Origin: Melghiribacillus thermohalophilus
Lineage (GTDB): Bacteria; Bacillota; Bacilli; Bacillales; Alkalibacillaceae
Reading direction: 5' to 3'
DNA: 64,000 nt
NCBI RefSeq assembly: GCF_004342905.1
Contig: NZ_SMAN01000009.1
Location: 31,257-95,256, forward strand
Part shown: positions 8,363 to 16,853 of the stretch, in pieces
Position numbering within the stretch: the first letter of the stretch is position 1
Layout of the letters: the number at the start of each line of letters is the position of its first letter
Position numbers and translations under genes: made by a program
The notes under the pieces: generated by a model
Database searches by the model: none
What the model saw: only the letters and a program-made list of their open reading frames with translations
Told to the model about the DNA's origin: nothing

Positions 8363-9550
8363 ATGAACAATAACCAGAATCGATATTACGCAGATTATTT
8401 TTTAATTGTTATACTCGTCTTCCTTGCTGTCATCAGCATTTTTACATTATATACAATCCAACCCGCTTTGCCTCCGGATATTTCAAATACAAAATTTTAT
8501 GTGAGACAGGCCCTCTGGTTTATCATAGGCGGTGTTTTCATCGGCATGATGATGATTCTGGATTATGACTGGTACCGAAAACTTTCCTGGTATTTGTACG
8601 GGATTGGCGTGCTATTGCTCCTGGGGCTGGCCTTAAACATTCCAGCTTCTCTGGTACTGACCTTAAATCATTCTACCAGCTGGTATTCGATTCCCCATGT
8701 GGGGACGATTCAACCGGGAGAATTTATGAAGGTGTTTTTGATTATCACCCTTGGACATGTGATTACATCGCATCATGAAAAGAGGAAAACCCCCCAGGTT
8801 CGCGATGATCTGTGGCTTCTGATAAAAATTTTAATCATAGCCCTTCCCCCGGTTGGTCTAGTTGTGATTCAGCCAGACCTTGGAACAGCACTCGTATACC
8901 TGTCCATTACAGCTGTTCTCATTCTTATATCAGGAATAAGGTGGCGTATATTATTCGCTGTCGCTGGAATCATTCTTGTCGTGACAGGAGCTGCCCTCGG
9001 TCTCTTTTACCTGTTTCCTGGAATCATTAAACAGCTCGAGGACTCGATCTTTTCCCACGCATTAGAACGATTTTACGGGTGGCTAGCACCCGAACAGCAT
9101 GCCGATTCTTATGGGATGCAGCTCATACAAGCCATGTTGTCGATCGGCTCTGGACAACTATTTGGAAAAGGCATGATGAATCTGGAAGTATATATTCCGG
9201 AAAGGCATACCGATATGATCTTCACCGCTATTGCTGAGCAGTTCGGGTTTATTGGCGGAAGTGTGGTTGTAATGGTATTCTTCTTACTCATTTACCGAAT
9301 TATTCACATATCCCTTGCATGCAAAGACCCCTTTGGAAGCTATCTTGGAGCAGGAACTGCAGGCATGATTACGTATCAGATCGTTCAAAACATCGGCATG
9401 AGTATTCAGCTGTTGCCGATTACCGGGCTTCCTCTTCCTTTCATCAGCTATGGCGGAAGTTCTCTCATCGCCTATTTCATGGCTATGGGTCTTGTGATGA
9501 ACGTCCGGTCCCGACATAAGGTCTTTATGTTTGATACAAAAAATGAGTAG
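8363..9550 (+). CDS. FtsW/RodA/SpoVE-family glycosyltransferase (RodA-like)
   Basis: 395 residues with about ten membrane helices. Signature SEDS motifs: Q-P-D-L-G-T-A around residue 171, the extracellular P-E-R-H-T-D-M-I-F before F-G-F-I-G-G near 280, and the C-terminal L-P-F-I-S-Y-G-G-S-S near 357. SEDS proteins polymerise lipid II into glycan strands together with a class B penicillin-binding protein. The combination resembles RodA (elongation) more than FtsW or SpoVE, but the paralogue cannot be fixed. No PBP gene is adjacent. In B. subtilis the neighbouring position (between yjbO and yjbQ) holds prpE. Start after an AGAAAGGATTCAACT site; a terminator follows. Confidence 0.85.
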   Translation: MNNNQNRYYADYFLIVILVFLAVISIFTLYTIQPALPPDISNTKFYVRQALWFIIGGVFIGMMMILDYDWYRKLSWYLYGIGVLLLLGLALNIPASLVLTLNHSTSWYSIPHVGTIQPGEFMKVFLIITLGHVITSHHEKRKTPQVRDDLWLLIKILIIALPPVGLVVIQPDLGTALVYLSITAVLILISGIRWRILFAVAGIILVVTGAALGLFYLFPGIIKQLEDSIFSHALERFYGWLAPEQHADSYGMQLIQAMLSIGSGQLFGKGMMNLEVYIPERHTDMIFTAIAEQFGFIGGSVVVMVFFLLIYRIIHISLACKDPFGSYLGAGTAGMITYQIVQNIGMSIQLLPITGLPLPFISYGGSSLIAYFMAMGLVMNVRSRHKVFMFDTKNE

Positions 9551-9615
9551 CTAAACTTATGGCACTCCGGTTACTCCTGGCAACTGGGGACCACTTCGCG
9601 GAAGACTTCTTATCT

Positions 9616-9646
9616 AAAAACGCCGGTATAGGCTGCCGGCGTTTTT
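9616..9646. terminator. Bidirectional terminator after the RodA-like gene
   Basis: AAAAACGCCGG / CCGGCGTTTTT, a near-perfect stem with a 10-nt loop and T-runs in both directions. It serves the converging RodA-like gene and the rluD-like operon. Confidence 0.85.
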
Positions 9647-9733
9647 ACTGTCTCTATATCACACGTTTCCATGGTTCTACGATCCTTTCAGAAAAGCAGG
9701 GATGGACAAAGTTTTGATGGCCCATTCTTTCCA

Positions 9734-10615
9734 TTATTCATTCATATTCATAACCCGTTTGAGATCATCAGCCAGTGGGGCGGAAAACTCCATTTCCTGA
9801 TATGATTCCGGATGCGTAAAGGATAAATGGTCGCAGTGAAGAGCCTGTCTCCCAAGATATTTTTTATTTCCTCCATAAAGATCATCTCCAAGCAGCGGAT
9901 GGCCGATATAGGAAAAATGAACCCGAATTTGATGTGTTCTTCCGGTTTCCAACCGGATATTTACGAGGGAAAAGTCTGTGAACTCTCTGATGACTTCATA
10001 GTGGGTGACGGCAGGCCGCCCATCATGCCGCACTTCCCTTTCGATCATCGAGATTTCTTTACGGCCTATGGGAGCATTGATCGTACCTGATTTCATATCC
10101 AAATGGCCCTCAATCAGTGCTTTATAGCGACGTTTAATCTCCTTTTCTTTTTGAGCCCGCGCAAGCAAAGAATGACTGAAACGGTGCTTGGCGACAAGCA
10201 GCAACCCAGAAGTGTCCCTGTCTAGCCTGGTCACGACATGAACGGTGTATGATAACCCTTTTTCCCGGTAGTAGTGGAGAATTCCCTGGGCAAGGGATTT
10301 TTCTGAATGACGTCTGGAAGGAATAGTCGGAATTCCGGCCGGTTTATTGACGACTAATACAGCGGAGTCCTCATACACGATTTCAAGGGGCATATATCGT
10401 GGCTCCATTTTCTTCCCCTTTGTCTCTTTCGGCAGATGAACTTCCAGTATGTCGCCTTCCCGCAAAATACTCCTTACGGTTACATCATGTCCGTTTTGCA
10501 AAATCCGTCCCTCATCTTTTACCGCTTTTAACACACGTCGTGAAAAAGCCCGTACCGTGCGCAAATAATCCCGCACAAGCATTCCGGCATCTTTTTTTTC
10601 AATCGTCCACTTCAT
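9734..10615 (-). CDS. RluA/RluD-family RNA pseudouridine synthase (YjbO)
   Basis: 293 residues. N-terminal S4-like RNA-binding segment (about 12-75: R-A-F-S-R-R-V-L-K near 23) and a pseudouridine synthase catalytic domain with the signature R-L-D-R-D-T-S-G-L-L-L-V-A near 131-143, the Asp in R-L-D-R-D being the expected nucleophile. The late motif G-R-T-H-Q-I-R-V-H near 225 is also typical. Family members isomerise specific uridines in 23S rRNA or tRNA. It is the last gene of the relQ-nadF-yjbO operon, 15 bp after nadF, the same order as in B. subtilis. The exact target uridine is unknown. Confidence 0.93.
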   Translation of the reverse strand: MKWTIEKKDAGMLVRDYLRTVRAFSRRVLKAVKDEGRILQNGHDVTVRSILREGDILEVHLPKETKGKKMEPRYMPLEIVYEDSAVLVVNKPAGIPTIPSRRHSEKSLAQGILHYYREKGLSYTVHVVTRLDRDTSGLLLVAKHRFSHSLLARAQKEKEIKRRYKALIEGHLDMKSGTINAPIGRKEISMIEREVRHDGRPAVTHYEVIREFTDFSLVNIRLETGRTHQIRVHFSYIGHPLLGDDLYGGNKKYLGRQALHCDHLSFTHPESYQEMEFSAPLADDLKRVMNMNE

Positions 10616-10630
10616 CTTTCATCACCTGAT

Positions 10631-11434
10631 TTATGGACGGTCATCTTTAATAAAAGAATCATGTACCCTTTTCCAGAACGGAAATGGACGAAAACGAGCA
10701 AAACGGACCCGTTCTTTCGCTACCCGGCATTCAATGGTTTTAACGTCTTTATAGGTTTTCGTAATATGGTCAATCGTGATAAAAAAACTGCGGTCATTTA
10801 AAGGTTTTAATAAACAGGTATGATGTTTGGGCAAAATCAATGGGGAACCCACTGTACGAAAAACACGATTATTGATCGATGCCATTTCCGTAATCTGAAT
10901 GGCCTCGATCGATGGATGGATAATGGCACCTCCCAGTGCCTTATTATAAGCTGTACTTCCGGATGGCGTGGAGATGCACAATCCATCGCCTCTGAACGTT
11001 TCAAAATGTTCTCCTTTAATCTCTACGTCCAGAACAACTGACCCCTCTGGAGTTTTGACGGAGCTTTCATTCAATGCCAGATAGCGGTCTTCACTTCCTC
11101 CATTTTTCGGATGGATCGTGATCTCCAGCAGGGGATACTCGACAACTTGAAATGGTGTTCTCGCAATTTCAATCACCAGTTTTTCCAGTTCATCCGGCAT
11201 CCAGTCCGCATAGAATCCTAAATGCCCCGTATGTACCCCGATAAAAGCAGTTTTATCCAATCGGTGGGTATAGGAATGAAACGCCTCAAGCAACGTTCCA
11301 TCTCCGCCGACGGAAATCACCAGATCCGGTTCTTTTTCACAGTATTCCAGGTCAAATTCAGTCAGGTAATTTTTGATTTTGGTCACAATGTCTTTCGATG
11401 TCTGATCTCCTCTGCATTTAAGTGCAAATTTCAT
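10631..11434 (-). CDS. nadF: NAD kinase
   Basis: 267 residues, usual length. The NAD kinase GGDG motif appears as V-G-G-D-G-T-L-L near residues 43-50, with the N-E conserved pair in L-N-E-S-S-V near 123 and the glycine-rich [15 protein letters not shown] near 150-164. It phosphorylates NAD to NADP in the cytoplasm. B. subtilis has two NAD kinases; this is the YjbN (PpnKA) type by gene order. It lies 33 bp downstream of relQ and 15 bp upstream of the pseudouridine synthase, so the three are almost certainly co-transcribed. Confidence 0.95.
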   Translation of the reverse strand: MKFALKCRGDQTSKDIVTKIKNYLTEFDLEYCEKEPDLVISVGGDGTLLEAFHSYTHRLDKTAFIGVHTGHLGFYADWMPDELEKLVIEIARTPFQVVEYPLLEITIHPKNGGSEDRYLALNESSVKTPEGSVVLDVEIKGEHFETFRGDGLCISTPSGSTAYNKALGGAIIHPSIEAIQITEMASINNRVFRTVGSPLILPKHHTCLLKPLNDRSFFITIDHITKTYKDVKTIECRVAKERVRFARFRPFPFWKRVHDSFIKDDRP

Positions 11435-11467
11435 AGCAAATTCGTTCCCCTCTGTCTGAAAAGTATG

Positions 11468-12103
11468 TTATTCTCTGTTGTGTTTTTCTTGTTCCTGCTT
11501 TTCTTTAAAAATCCGCTGGGCCTCCTGAATTTCATTTCTGATTTTTGACATTTCCTCATCAAGCTGAAAAGCTGCTTCTGCCGCCCTTTTCAGCCTTGTT
11601 TTTATATTACCGGGTATTTGCCAGGAATATTTATAGTTTAACGAATGTTCATTCGTAGCCCAGAAATTCATGGCCAGTGTACGAATCTGTATTTCGGCAA
11701 GAAGTTTTTTTTCTCCATGAATCGTTTCAACTGGATATTCAATAATCACATGATAGGAGCGATATCCGCTTTCTTTTTTGCAGCTGATATAATCCTTTTC
11801 CTCGACAATTTTAAAATCCCTTCGGCCTCTCAACATTTTAACAACGGTGTAAATATCATCAACAAATTGACAGACAACCCTGAGGCCGGCGATATCCTGA
11901 ATTTCCATTTCGATTTGATCAAAGGGAATCCGTTTTCGTCTAGCCTTCTCGATAATGCTTGAAATCGGCTTTACCCGGCCAGTAACAAATTCAATCGGTG
12001 AATGACGAGACTCATATTCAAATTGTGCTCTCATTCCCCTGAGTTTCACTTTAAGCTCCTCAACAGCCTGTGCATAGGGAGCTAAAAATACCTTCCACTC
12101 CAT
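11468..12103 (-). CDS. relQ: Small alarmone synthetase RelQ (SasB/YjbM)
   Basis: 211 residues, the same length as B. subtilis YjbM. I place the start at ATG 12103, 8 nt behind AAGGGTGG; an upstream ATG at 12124 has its AAGG directly abutting. RelA/SpoT-like synthetase domain only, without hydrolase or TGS domains. H-S-P-I-E-F-V-T-G-R-V-K-P near 34-46, D-I-A-G-L-R near 73, K-E-S-G-Y-R-S-Y-H near 107-115, and the catalytic Glu in N-E-H-S-L-N-Y-K-Y near 150. It makes (p)ppGpp and pGpp as a tetramer, itself activated by pppGpp. One difference from the usual W-A-T-I-E-H is Asn in place of Ile just before the Glu. Confidence 0.94.
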   Translation of the reverse strand: MEWKVFLAPYAQAVEELKVKLRGMRAQFEYESRHSPIEFVTGRVKPISSIIEKARRKRIPFDQIEMEIQDIAGLRVVCQFVDDIYTVVKMLRGRRDFKIVEEKDYISCKKESGYRSYHVIIEYPVETIHGEKKLLAEIQIRTLAMNFWATNEHSLNYKYSWQIPGNIKTRLKRAAEAAFQLDEEMSKIRNEIQEAQRIFKEKQEQEKHNRE

Positions 12104-12273
12104 GATGGATCCCACCCTTTTCATCCTTGCGGAAAAATATTATGGGAACTATGACGCTATCATTGTACCATAAAGTGGCATAAACAGCAGATAAATAATC
12201 TGAGACAACATCCTTTCCCTTTGCCAAAATCACAGATTTTACGTCATAATAAAATCACAGGGAGGCTTAAAAC

Positions 12274-12840
12274 ATGCAGGAAGTAGAAATTGAATTTAAA
12301 AATATGTTAACAAAAGACGAATATCATTCACTGATAAAAAAACTCCATTTATCTGAATCCCAATCTAACGTGCAGACCAACTACTATTTCGAAACAGAAA
12401 ACTTCCAGTTAAAACAACACAACGCAGCACTGCGGATACGGGAAAAAGACGGAAAATATCAATGTACGTTAAAACAGCCTAGAGCATACGGACTCCTGGA
12501 AACCCATGACTGGCTGACAAAAGAAGAATGTTCAGAATGGATCTCAGGGAATGTCACTCTAAAAGAAAATGTTGGAAAACGATTAAAAGAGATGGGTATT
12601 TCATCCAGACAGCTCGTCTACCAGGGGAAGCTCATTACCCGCCGGATTGAAACTCCATGGAGGGACTGTACTCTCGTGCTTGATCACAGTCAATATAAAG
12701 GAACGGAAGATTTTGAACTGGAGCTTGAAGCCACAGAATATAAGAAGGGCCGGGCTGTATTTTTAGCTTTGCTAACAAACATGCAAATTCCGGCTAGAAA
12801 TACGCCTAATAAAATAGAACGTTTTTTTAAAAGCAAGTAA
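12274..12840 (+). CDS. CYTH domain protein (YjbK)
   Basis: 188 residues. The N-terminus has the CYTH metal/triphosphate signature E-x-E-x-K (E-V-E-I-E-F-K). Basic and acidic residues then alternate through a beta-barrel, such as R-I-R-E-K-D-G near 67, L-T-L-K-Q-like Lys, and E-L-E-L-E-A near 150. CYTH tunnel enzymes cleave or bind triphosphorylated substrates such as tripolyphosphate or thiamine triphosphate. Position next to the alarmone synthetase is conserved in Bacillus. RBS AGGGAGG. The gene diverges from the relQ operon and is followed closely by the haemoglobin and spxH genes. Confidence 0.9.
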   Translation: MQEVEIEFKNMLTKDEYHSLIKKLHLSESQSNVQTNYYFETENFQLKQHNAALRIREKDGKYQCTLKQPRAYGLLETHDWLTKEECSEWISGNVTLKENVGKRLKEMGISSRQLVYQGKLITRRIETPWRDCTLVLDHSQYKGTEDFELELEATEYKKGRAVFLALLTNMQIPARNTPNKIERFFKSK

Positions 12841-12920
12841 GAACCGCGCAGTCACAATAGTTGCCCATCCTATTCTACGTTGCTACAATAAATACAAAAC
12901 GTTCGGAAAGGAATTTGAAA

Positions 12921-13325
12921 ATGAGCAAACCATACGGAACGATCTATGAGGCAATCGGAGGACAAGAGGCCGTCGAACGTTTGGTGGAAGCCTTTTATGC
13001 TCGGGTAGGAAAACATCCGGCTCTTACACCAATCTTTCCGGATGATTTAACTGAAACAGCAAGAAAACAAAAACAGTTTTTGACACAATTTTTTGGCGGT
13101 CCCCCATTGTATACATCCGAACATGGCCATCCGAGGTTGCGTGCCAGACATATCCCTTTTGAGATCACTCCTTCACGAAGAAATGCCTGGCTTGAGTGTA
13201 TGCAGGGGGCCCTGAATGAAGCTGAAATACCAGAACCTTACCGAAGTGCCATTTTCGACCGATTGGCAATGACTGCTACACATATGATTAATACTCCAGA
13301 GGAAGGGAAAGGAGAATCATTGTGA
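12921..13325 (+). CDS. Group II truncated haemoglobin (YjbI)
   Basis: 134 residues from ATG 12921 after GGAAAGGAA; a longer frame to 12861 lacks a site. Globin of the 2-on-2 group II (HbO) type: Y-x-x-I-G-G at the start, F-Y-A-R-V in helix [14 protein letters not shown] near 50-62, R-A-R-H-I-P-F near 74 with the proximal His, and W-L-E-C-M near 92. Likely binds oxygen or NO and protects Spx adaptor or respiratory functions; the role is not settled. Its TGA overlaps the GTG of spxH, so translation of both is coupled. Confidence 0.95.
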   Translation: MSKPYGTIYEAIGGQEAVERLVEAFYARVGKHPALTPIFPDDLTETARKQKQFLTQFFGGPPLYTSEHGHPRLRARHIPFEITPSRRNAWLECMQGALNEAEIPEPYRSAIFDRLAMTATHMINTPEEGKGESL

Positions 13326-14224
13326 CTTGGAAAAATACTGGGCATGCCAACAACAGAAGCAGACCCCCTAAATCCCAGTATGGTTTTTTTAACCTGTTAA
13401 ACAAGCCAGTTGAAATTTATGTGTTTATTGATCCCCTTTGTCCCAGGTGCTGGTCGATGGAACCATTCTTAAAAAAGCTCGTTATTGAATACGGACGATT
13501 TTTCAAACTGAGGCCGATTATTTCCGGGGACCTTTCTAGATTAAATCTCAATCAGGTTCAGGAACCGAAAAAACTGGCAGAAACATGGGAAAAGACCGCT
13601 ACATGCACTGGGATGAGCTGTGACGGGGATCTCTGGCTTGAAAACCCTGTCTCCTCCCCATGGCTCGCCTCTCTTGCCATAAAAGCAGCCGAACTTCAGG
13701 GCCGAAAAGCAGGCATGACATTTTTGCGTAAACTGCAGGAGTTTTTATTTCTGGATAAACAAAATATTTCCGATGTGAATGTCCTGACCAAATGTGCTGA
13801 AGAAGCGGACCTTGACGTTGAGGAATTTAAGCGGGACCTCCATTCCAACTCTGCAAAACTGGCCCTTCGGTGTGATTTGCAAATCACAAGGGAAATGGAA
13901 GTCGAACATATTCCAACCATTGTTCTCTTTAATCAGCTGGATGACAATGAGGGACTAAAGATCACAGGTCTTTATACGTATGATGTTTATGTTGAGGTTT
14001 TACAGGAAGTATTACAGAAAAAACCCCGCCCGGCTTCCAAACCTTCTTTAGAAGAATTTCTAAAACACTACCATTTTGTCGCTTCCAAAGAGATATCCGT
14101 TGTCTATGACTGGTCACTGGAAAAAACAGAAAAGGAAATGAAAAAGATGGTACTGAAACAAAAAGCCGAGCGAGTTCCTGTGAAATACGGGACGTTCTGG
14201 CGATATATCGATCAGGGGCAATAA
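13322..14224 (+). CDS. spxH: ClpXP adaptor SpxH (YjbH), DsbA/thioredoxin-like
   Basis: 300 residues, start GTG overlapping the haemoglobin stop (GTGA) with AAAGGAG upstream. N-terminal DsbA-like thioredoxin fold with a C-P-R-C motif (D-P-L-C-P-R-C-W) near 40-46, a helical insert, then H-I-P-T-I-V-L-F with the cis-Pro near 199. In B. subtilis and S. aureus YjbH binds Spx and presents it to ClpXP, keeping Spx low except under disulfide stress. The redox motif is not strictly needed for adaptor function. spxA itself is 8 kb away in this window. A strong terminator follows. Confidence 0.93.
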   Translation: MTWKNTGHANNRSRPPKSQYGFFNLLNKPVEIYVFIDPLCPRCWSMEPFLKKLVIEYGRFFKLRPIISGDLSRLNLNQVQEPKKLAETWEKTATCTGMSCDGDLWLENPVSSPWLASLAIKAAELQGRKAGMTFLRKLQEFLFLDKQNISDVNVLTKCAEEADLDVEEFKRDLHSNSAKLALRCDLQITREMEVEHIPTIVLFNQLDDNEGLKITGLYTYDVYVEVLQEVLQKKPRPASKPSLEEFLKHYHFVASKEISVVYDWSLEKTEKEMKKMVLKQKAERVPVKYGTFWRYIDQGQ

Positions 14225-14227
14225 AGA

Positions 14228-14261
14228 ACATCATTCCAGGTCAGCGGAATGATGTTTTTTT
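14228..14261 (+). terminator. Terminator of spxH
   Basis: Perfect 10-bp stem ACATCATTCC / GGAATGATGT with an 8-nt loop followed by TTTTTTT. Confidence 0.9.
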
Positions 14262-14303
14262 AAAACGGGACCTGTTTCGCAAGGATTGTAAATGATTAGA
14301 TAC

Positions 14304-14426
14304 AAAAAAGAAGGATAGATCATCATCTATCCTTCAAAATCCTTTCGTCTATAAGACAAAGGGGGATGGGAGAAAGTTTCACAGTCGAACAAAGGGGGTC
14401 TCAGCTTCGATGTAAAATTTCTTTAC
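14304..14426 (-). ncRNA. roxS: Small regulatory RNA RoxS (RsaE)
   Basis: On the minus strand a C-rich RNA carries two copies of CCCCCTTTGT plus CTCCCATCCCC, and the order CCCCTTTGTT...TGTGAAA..TTTCTCCCATCCCCC matches what I know of S. aureus RsaE and B. subtilis RoxS. It begins about 7 nt after a TATATT -10 and ends in a perfect 11-bp hairpin (14310-14320 with 14325-14335) followed by TTTTTT, giving about 123 nt (RoxS is 115 nt). In B. subtilis roxS also lies beside yjbH. The C-rich loops pair with Shine-Dalgarno regions of mRNAs for central metabolism, respiration and redox enzymes. Ends are predicted, not mapped. Confidence 0.92.
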
Positions 14427-14432
14427 GCTTTT

Positions 14433-14484
14433 AATATAACAGGGGTTATACCAATTCTCAATACATACGTGAACGTTTTCACAA
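14433..14484 (-). promoter_or_regulatory. roxS promoter with Rex-like operator
   Basis: Minus-strand -35 TTGAGA (14461-14456) and -10 TATATT (14438-14433), 17 bp apart, with an extended TG one base upstream of the -10. Five bp upstream of the -35 is TTGTGAAAACGTTCACGT (14484-14467), matching the Rex consensus TTGTGAA-N4-TTCACAA in all but the last two bases. Rex (NADH-sensing) regulates roxS in B. subtilis. Confidence 0.82.
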
Positions 14485-14560
14485 AATTGTCACATAGTGT
14501 CGATGAATCATATTGATGTCCCCTCCATCATATACATCTCTACTGACAGGGGGAATAGAC

Positions 14561-14761
14561 ATGAAACAGATTTTTCCATGGATCATGTTTCCTATAGTTC
14601 TCGTAGCATTTATGTTTAATTTGCTCGGTCTGATGAACCTTTTTCCGCGTTACATTACCCTCCCGGCCTTTTTTATCACACTCTACTTGTTCTTTTATAG
14701 TCTGTTCTATCGGAAAGTTTTTCGGGGATACCGCTCTTCCCCGCGCATGAAAAAAGGTTAA
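14561..14761 (+). CDS. Small two-helix membrane protein (possible YizD counterpart)
   Basis: 66 residues from ATG 14561 after AGGGGGAATAGAC; an in-frame upstream start at 14513 has no site. Two hydrophobic helices (about 5-25 and 30-50), then a short Arg/Lys-rich cytoplasmic tail (R-G-Y-R-S-S-P-R-M-K-K-G). It sits between spxH and pepF, where B. subtilis has the small gene yizD; I base the comparison on position and size only. The stop overlaps a bidirectional terminator. Confidence 0.6.
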   Translation: MKQIFPWIMFPIVLVAFMFNLLGLMNLFPRYITLPAFFITLYLFFYSLFYRKVFRGYRSSPRMKKG

Positions 14762-14802
14762 TGGCTCAAGGATTTGCCCCCCTGTATGCCATTAACCTTT
14801 TT
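14751..14802. terminator. Bidirectional terminator before pepF
   Basis: 15-bp perfect inverted repeat AAAAAGGTTAATGGC / GCCATTAACCTTTTT, loop 22 nt. It overlaps the last codons of the small membrane protein gene and ends 22 bp from the pepF stop. Confidence 0.85.
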
Positions 14803-14824
14803 GATTTCGCCATGTTTGAGATGT

Positions 14825-16633
14825 TTATTTGATTAGCTTTTCCAGTTCATTCAACTTTTCTTCGAACACATCAAGAGCGGCTAAAATCGGCTGTTTCGAT
14901 GTCATATCTACTCCCGCACGTTTTAACACTTCGATCGGGTAATCGCTGCTTCCTGCTTTCAGGAATTCAACATATCGGTCAACAGCAGCCTTACCTTCTT
15001 CAAGAATTTGTGAAGATAGGGCTGCCGCCGCAGAAAATCCGGTGGCATACTGGTATACATAGTAATTATAGTAAAAATGCGGGATACGCGCCCATTCCAG
15101 TCCTATTTCTTCGTCAACCACCATTTGATCACCGAAGTATTTCTTATTTAAATCGTAATAAATTTTCGTTAATTTATCAGCAGTTAACGCTTCGCCTTTC
15201 TGTACCCTTACATGGATATCATGTTCAAACTCAGCGAACATCGTCTGGCGGTAAACAGTGGCACGGAATCCTTCAAGGAAGTGATTCAGTAAGTATAGTT
15301 TCTCCCGCTTGTCTTCTGTTTCGTTTAACAAGTAATCATTCAGCAGGTTTTCGTTGGTCGTAGAGGCTACTTCCGCGACAAAAATGGAATAATTTCCGTA
15401 GCGATATGGCTGATATTTTCTCGTGTAATAACTATGAACAGAATGCCCTAATTCATGAGCAAGGGTAAACAGATTGTTCACGTTGTTCTGCCAGTTCAAC
15501 AAAATATACGGATTGGTTCCATAGGCTCCTGATGAATAGGCCCCACTTCTTTTTCCTTTGTTTTCCTCTACATCGATCCATCGGTTTTGAAAGCCTTCCT
15601 GAAGAATTTCCAGATATTCTTCTCCCAGAGGTTTAAGACCTTTCAGGACAAGATCCTGTGCCTCCTCATAGGTAACCTCCATTTTCACTTCTCTTACCAG
15701 AGGCGTATAAATGTCGTACATATGAAGTTCATCCACACCCAGAATCTCTTTTTTCAATCCAATGTAACGCTGCAGCAGATCAAGCTTTTCGTTTACCGCT
15801 TCAACCAGATTATCATATACCTTTTCGGGAATGTTATTTGGGTTGAGCGCTGCCTGACGGGCGGATTCATAATTACGAATTTTGGCATAGAAATTGTCTT
15901 TCTTTACACTTCCGCTTAGTGTTGATGCAAAGGTATTCTTATATTTTCCATAAGTATCATACATGGCTTGAAAGGCATCTTTTCGGACCCTGCGATCAGG
16001 TGATTCCAGAAAGCGGATGTACCGGCCATGGGTTAGATCCATCTCATTTCCATCTTCATCTTTAATTGCCGGGAAAGTTAAATCAGCATTGTTTAGCATG
16101 CTGAAGGTTTGAGAAGGATTGGATGCAACTTCTGAAGCTTCTGCGAGAATAGCCTCTTCCCTCTCATTTAATACATGGGGGCGCTGACGAATCGTATTTT
16201 TTAAATAATGTTCATAAAGCTTTAATTCGTCATTGTTTTTTAAAAATGCGTCAATCTGTTCATCACTCATAGATAATATTTCTGGAGTAATGAAGCTCAT
16301 GGCACTGGACACCTGGGTAATTAAATTTTCGGCACGACTGTTCAAATCCTGATAAAACGAATTGGTTGTATCCTGGTCATAACGCATATGGGCATATGTA
16401 AACAATTTCCCAATCCGCATGGAAATCTCATCCTGAAATTTTAGCAGTTCAAGCAATTTTTCGGACGATTCAGATAGTTTTCCTTGAAATTTTTTCACTT
16501 CTGGATACAGTTGTTTCATTGCTTCAAACTCTTTTTCCCAGTCTTCATCTGACGCAAAAATATCTTCAAGCTTCCATGTCCGTTCTTTCGGAACTTCATA
16601 TCTCTCGGGCAATTGTTTTGTGCTTTTTGCCAC
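14825..16633 (-). CDS. pepF: Oligoendopeptidase F (M3B metallopeptidase)
   Basis: 602 residues from a GTG 7 nt behind AGGAGG; an ATG six bases further up is only 1 nt from that site, so the GTG is preferred. M3 family: mostly helical, with zinc motif H-E-L-G-H near residue 390 (L-A-H-E-L-G-H-S-V-H-S) and the third ligand Glu in the following V-A-E-V-A-S-T segment near 416. Cytoplasmic peptidase that cleaves peptides of about 7-17 residues. Neighbour of coiA and spxH as in B. subtilis, where overproduction of pepF affects sporulation signalling by degrading PhrA peptide. Confidence 0.96.
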   Translation of the reverse strand: MAKSTKQLPERYEVPKERTWKLEDIFASDEDWEKEFEAMKQLYPEVKKFQGKLSESSEKLLELLKFQDEISMRIGKLFTYAHMRYDQDTTNSFYQDLNSRAENLITQVSSAMSFITPEILSMSDEQIDAFLKNNDELKLYEHYLKNTIRQRPHVLNEREEAILAEASEVASNPSQTFSMLNNADLTFPAIKDEDGNEMDLTHGRYIRFLESPDRRVRKDAFQAMYDTYGKYKNTFASTLSGSVKKDNFYAKIRNYESARQAALNPNNIPEKVYDNLVEAVNEKLDLLQRYIGLKKEILGVDELHMYDIYTPLVREVKMEVTYEEAQDLVLKGLKPLGEEYLEILQEGFQNRWIDVEENKGKRSGAYSSGAYGTNPYILLNWQNNVNNLFTLAHELGHSVHSYYTRKYQPYRYGNYSIFVAEVASTTNENLLNDYLLNETEDKREKLYLLNHFLEGFRATVYRQTMFAEFEHDIHVRVQKGEALTADKLTKIYYDLNKKYFGDQMVVDEEIGLEWARIPHFYYNYYVYQYATGFSAAAALSSQILEEGKAAVDRYVEFLKAGSSDYPIEVLKRAGVDMTSKQPILAALDVFEEKLNELEKLIK

Positions 16634-16853
16634 CTTCATCCCTCCTCATTTTCTTCTCTTTTCAACTTCTTGATTAGTCGTGGAAAATCCTTCTATATTT
16701 TAAACCATATTCAAAACTTTATCCATTTTATCCATCCATAGGGCCATGGGAAGACATTAGACCCAACGGACAAACTTTGAAACATCGCCTTTAACTTTTC
16801 CTTTCAAGTTCAATTTCTTTCCTGCATAAGCCTTCAGGAGCTCCTTAAGGATA

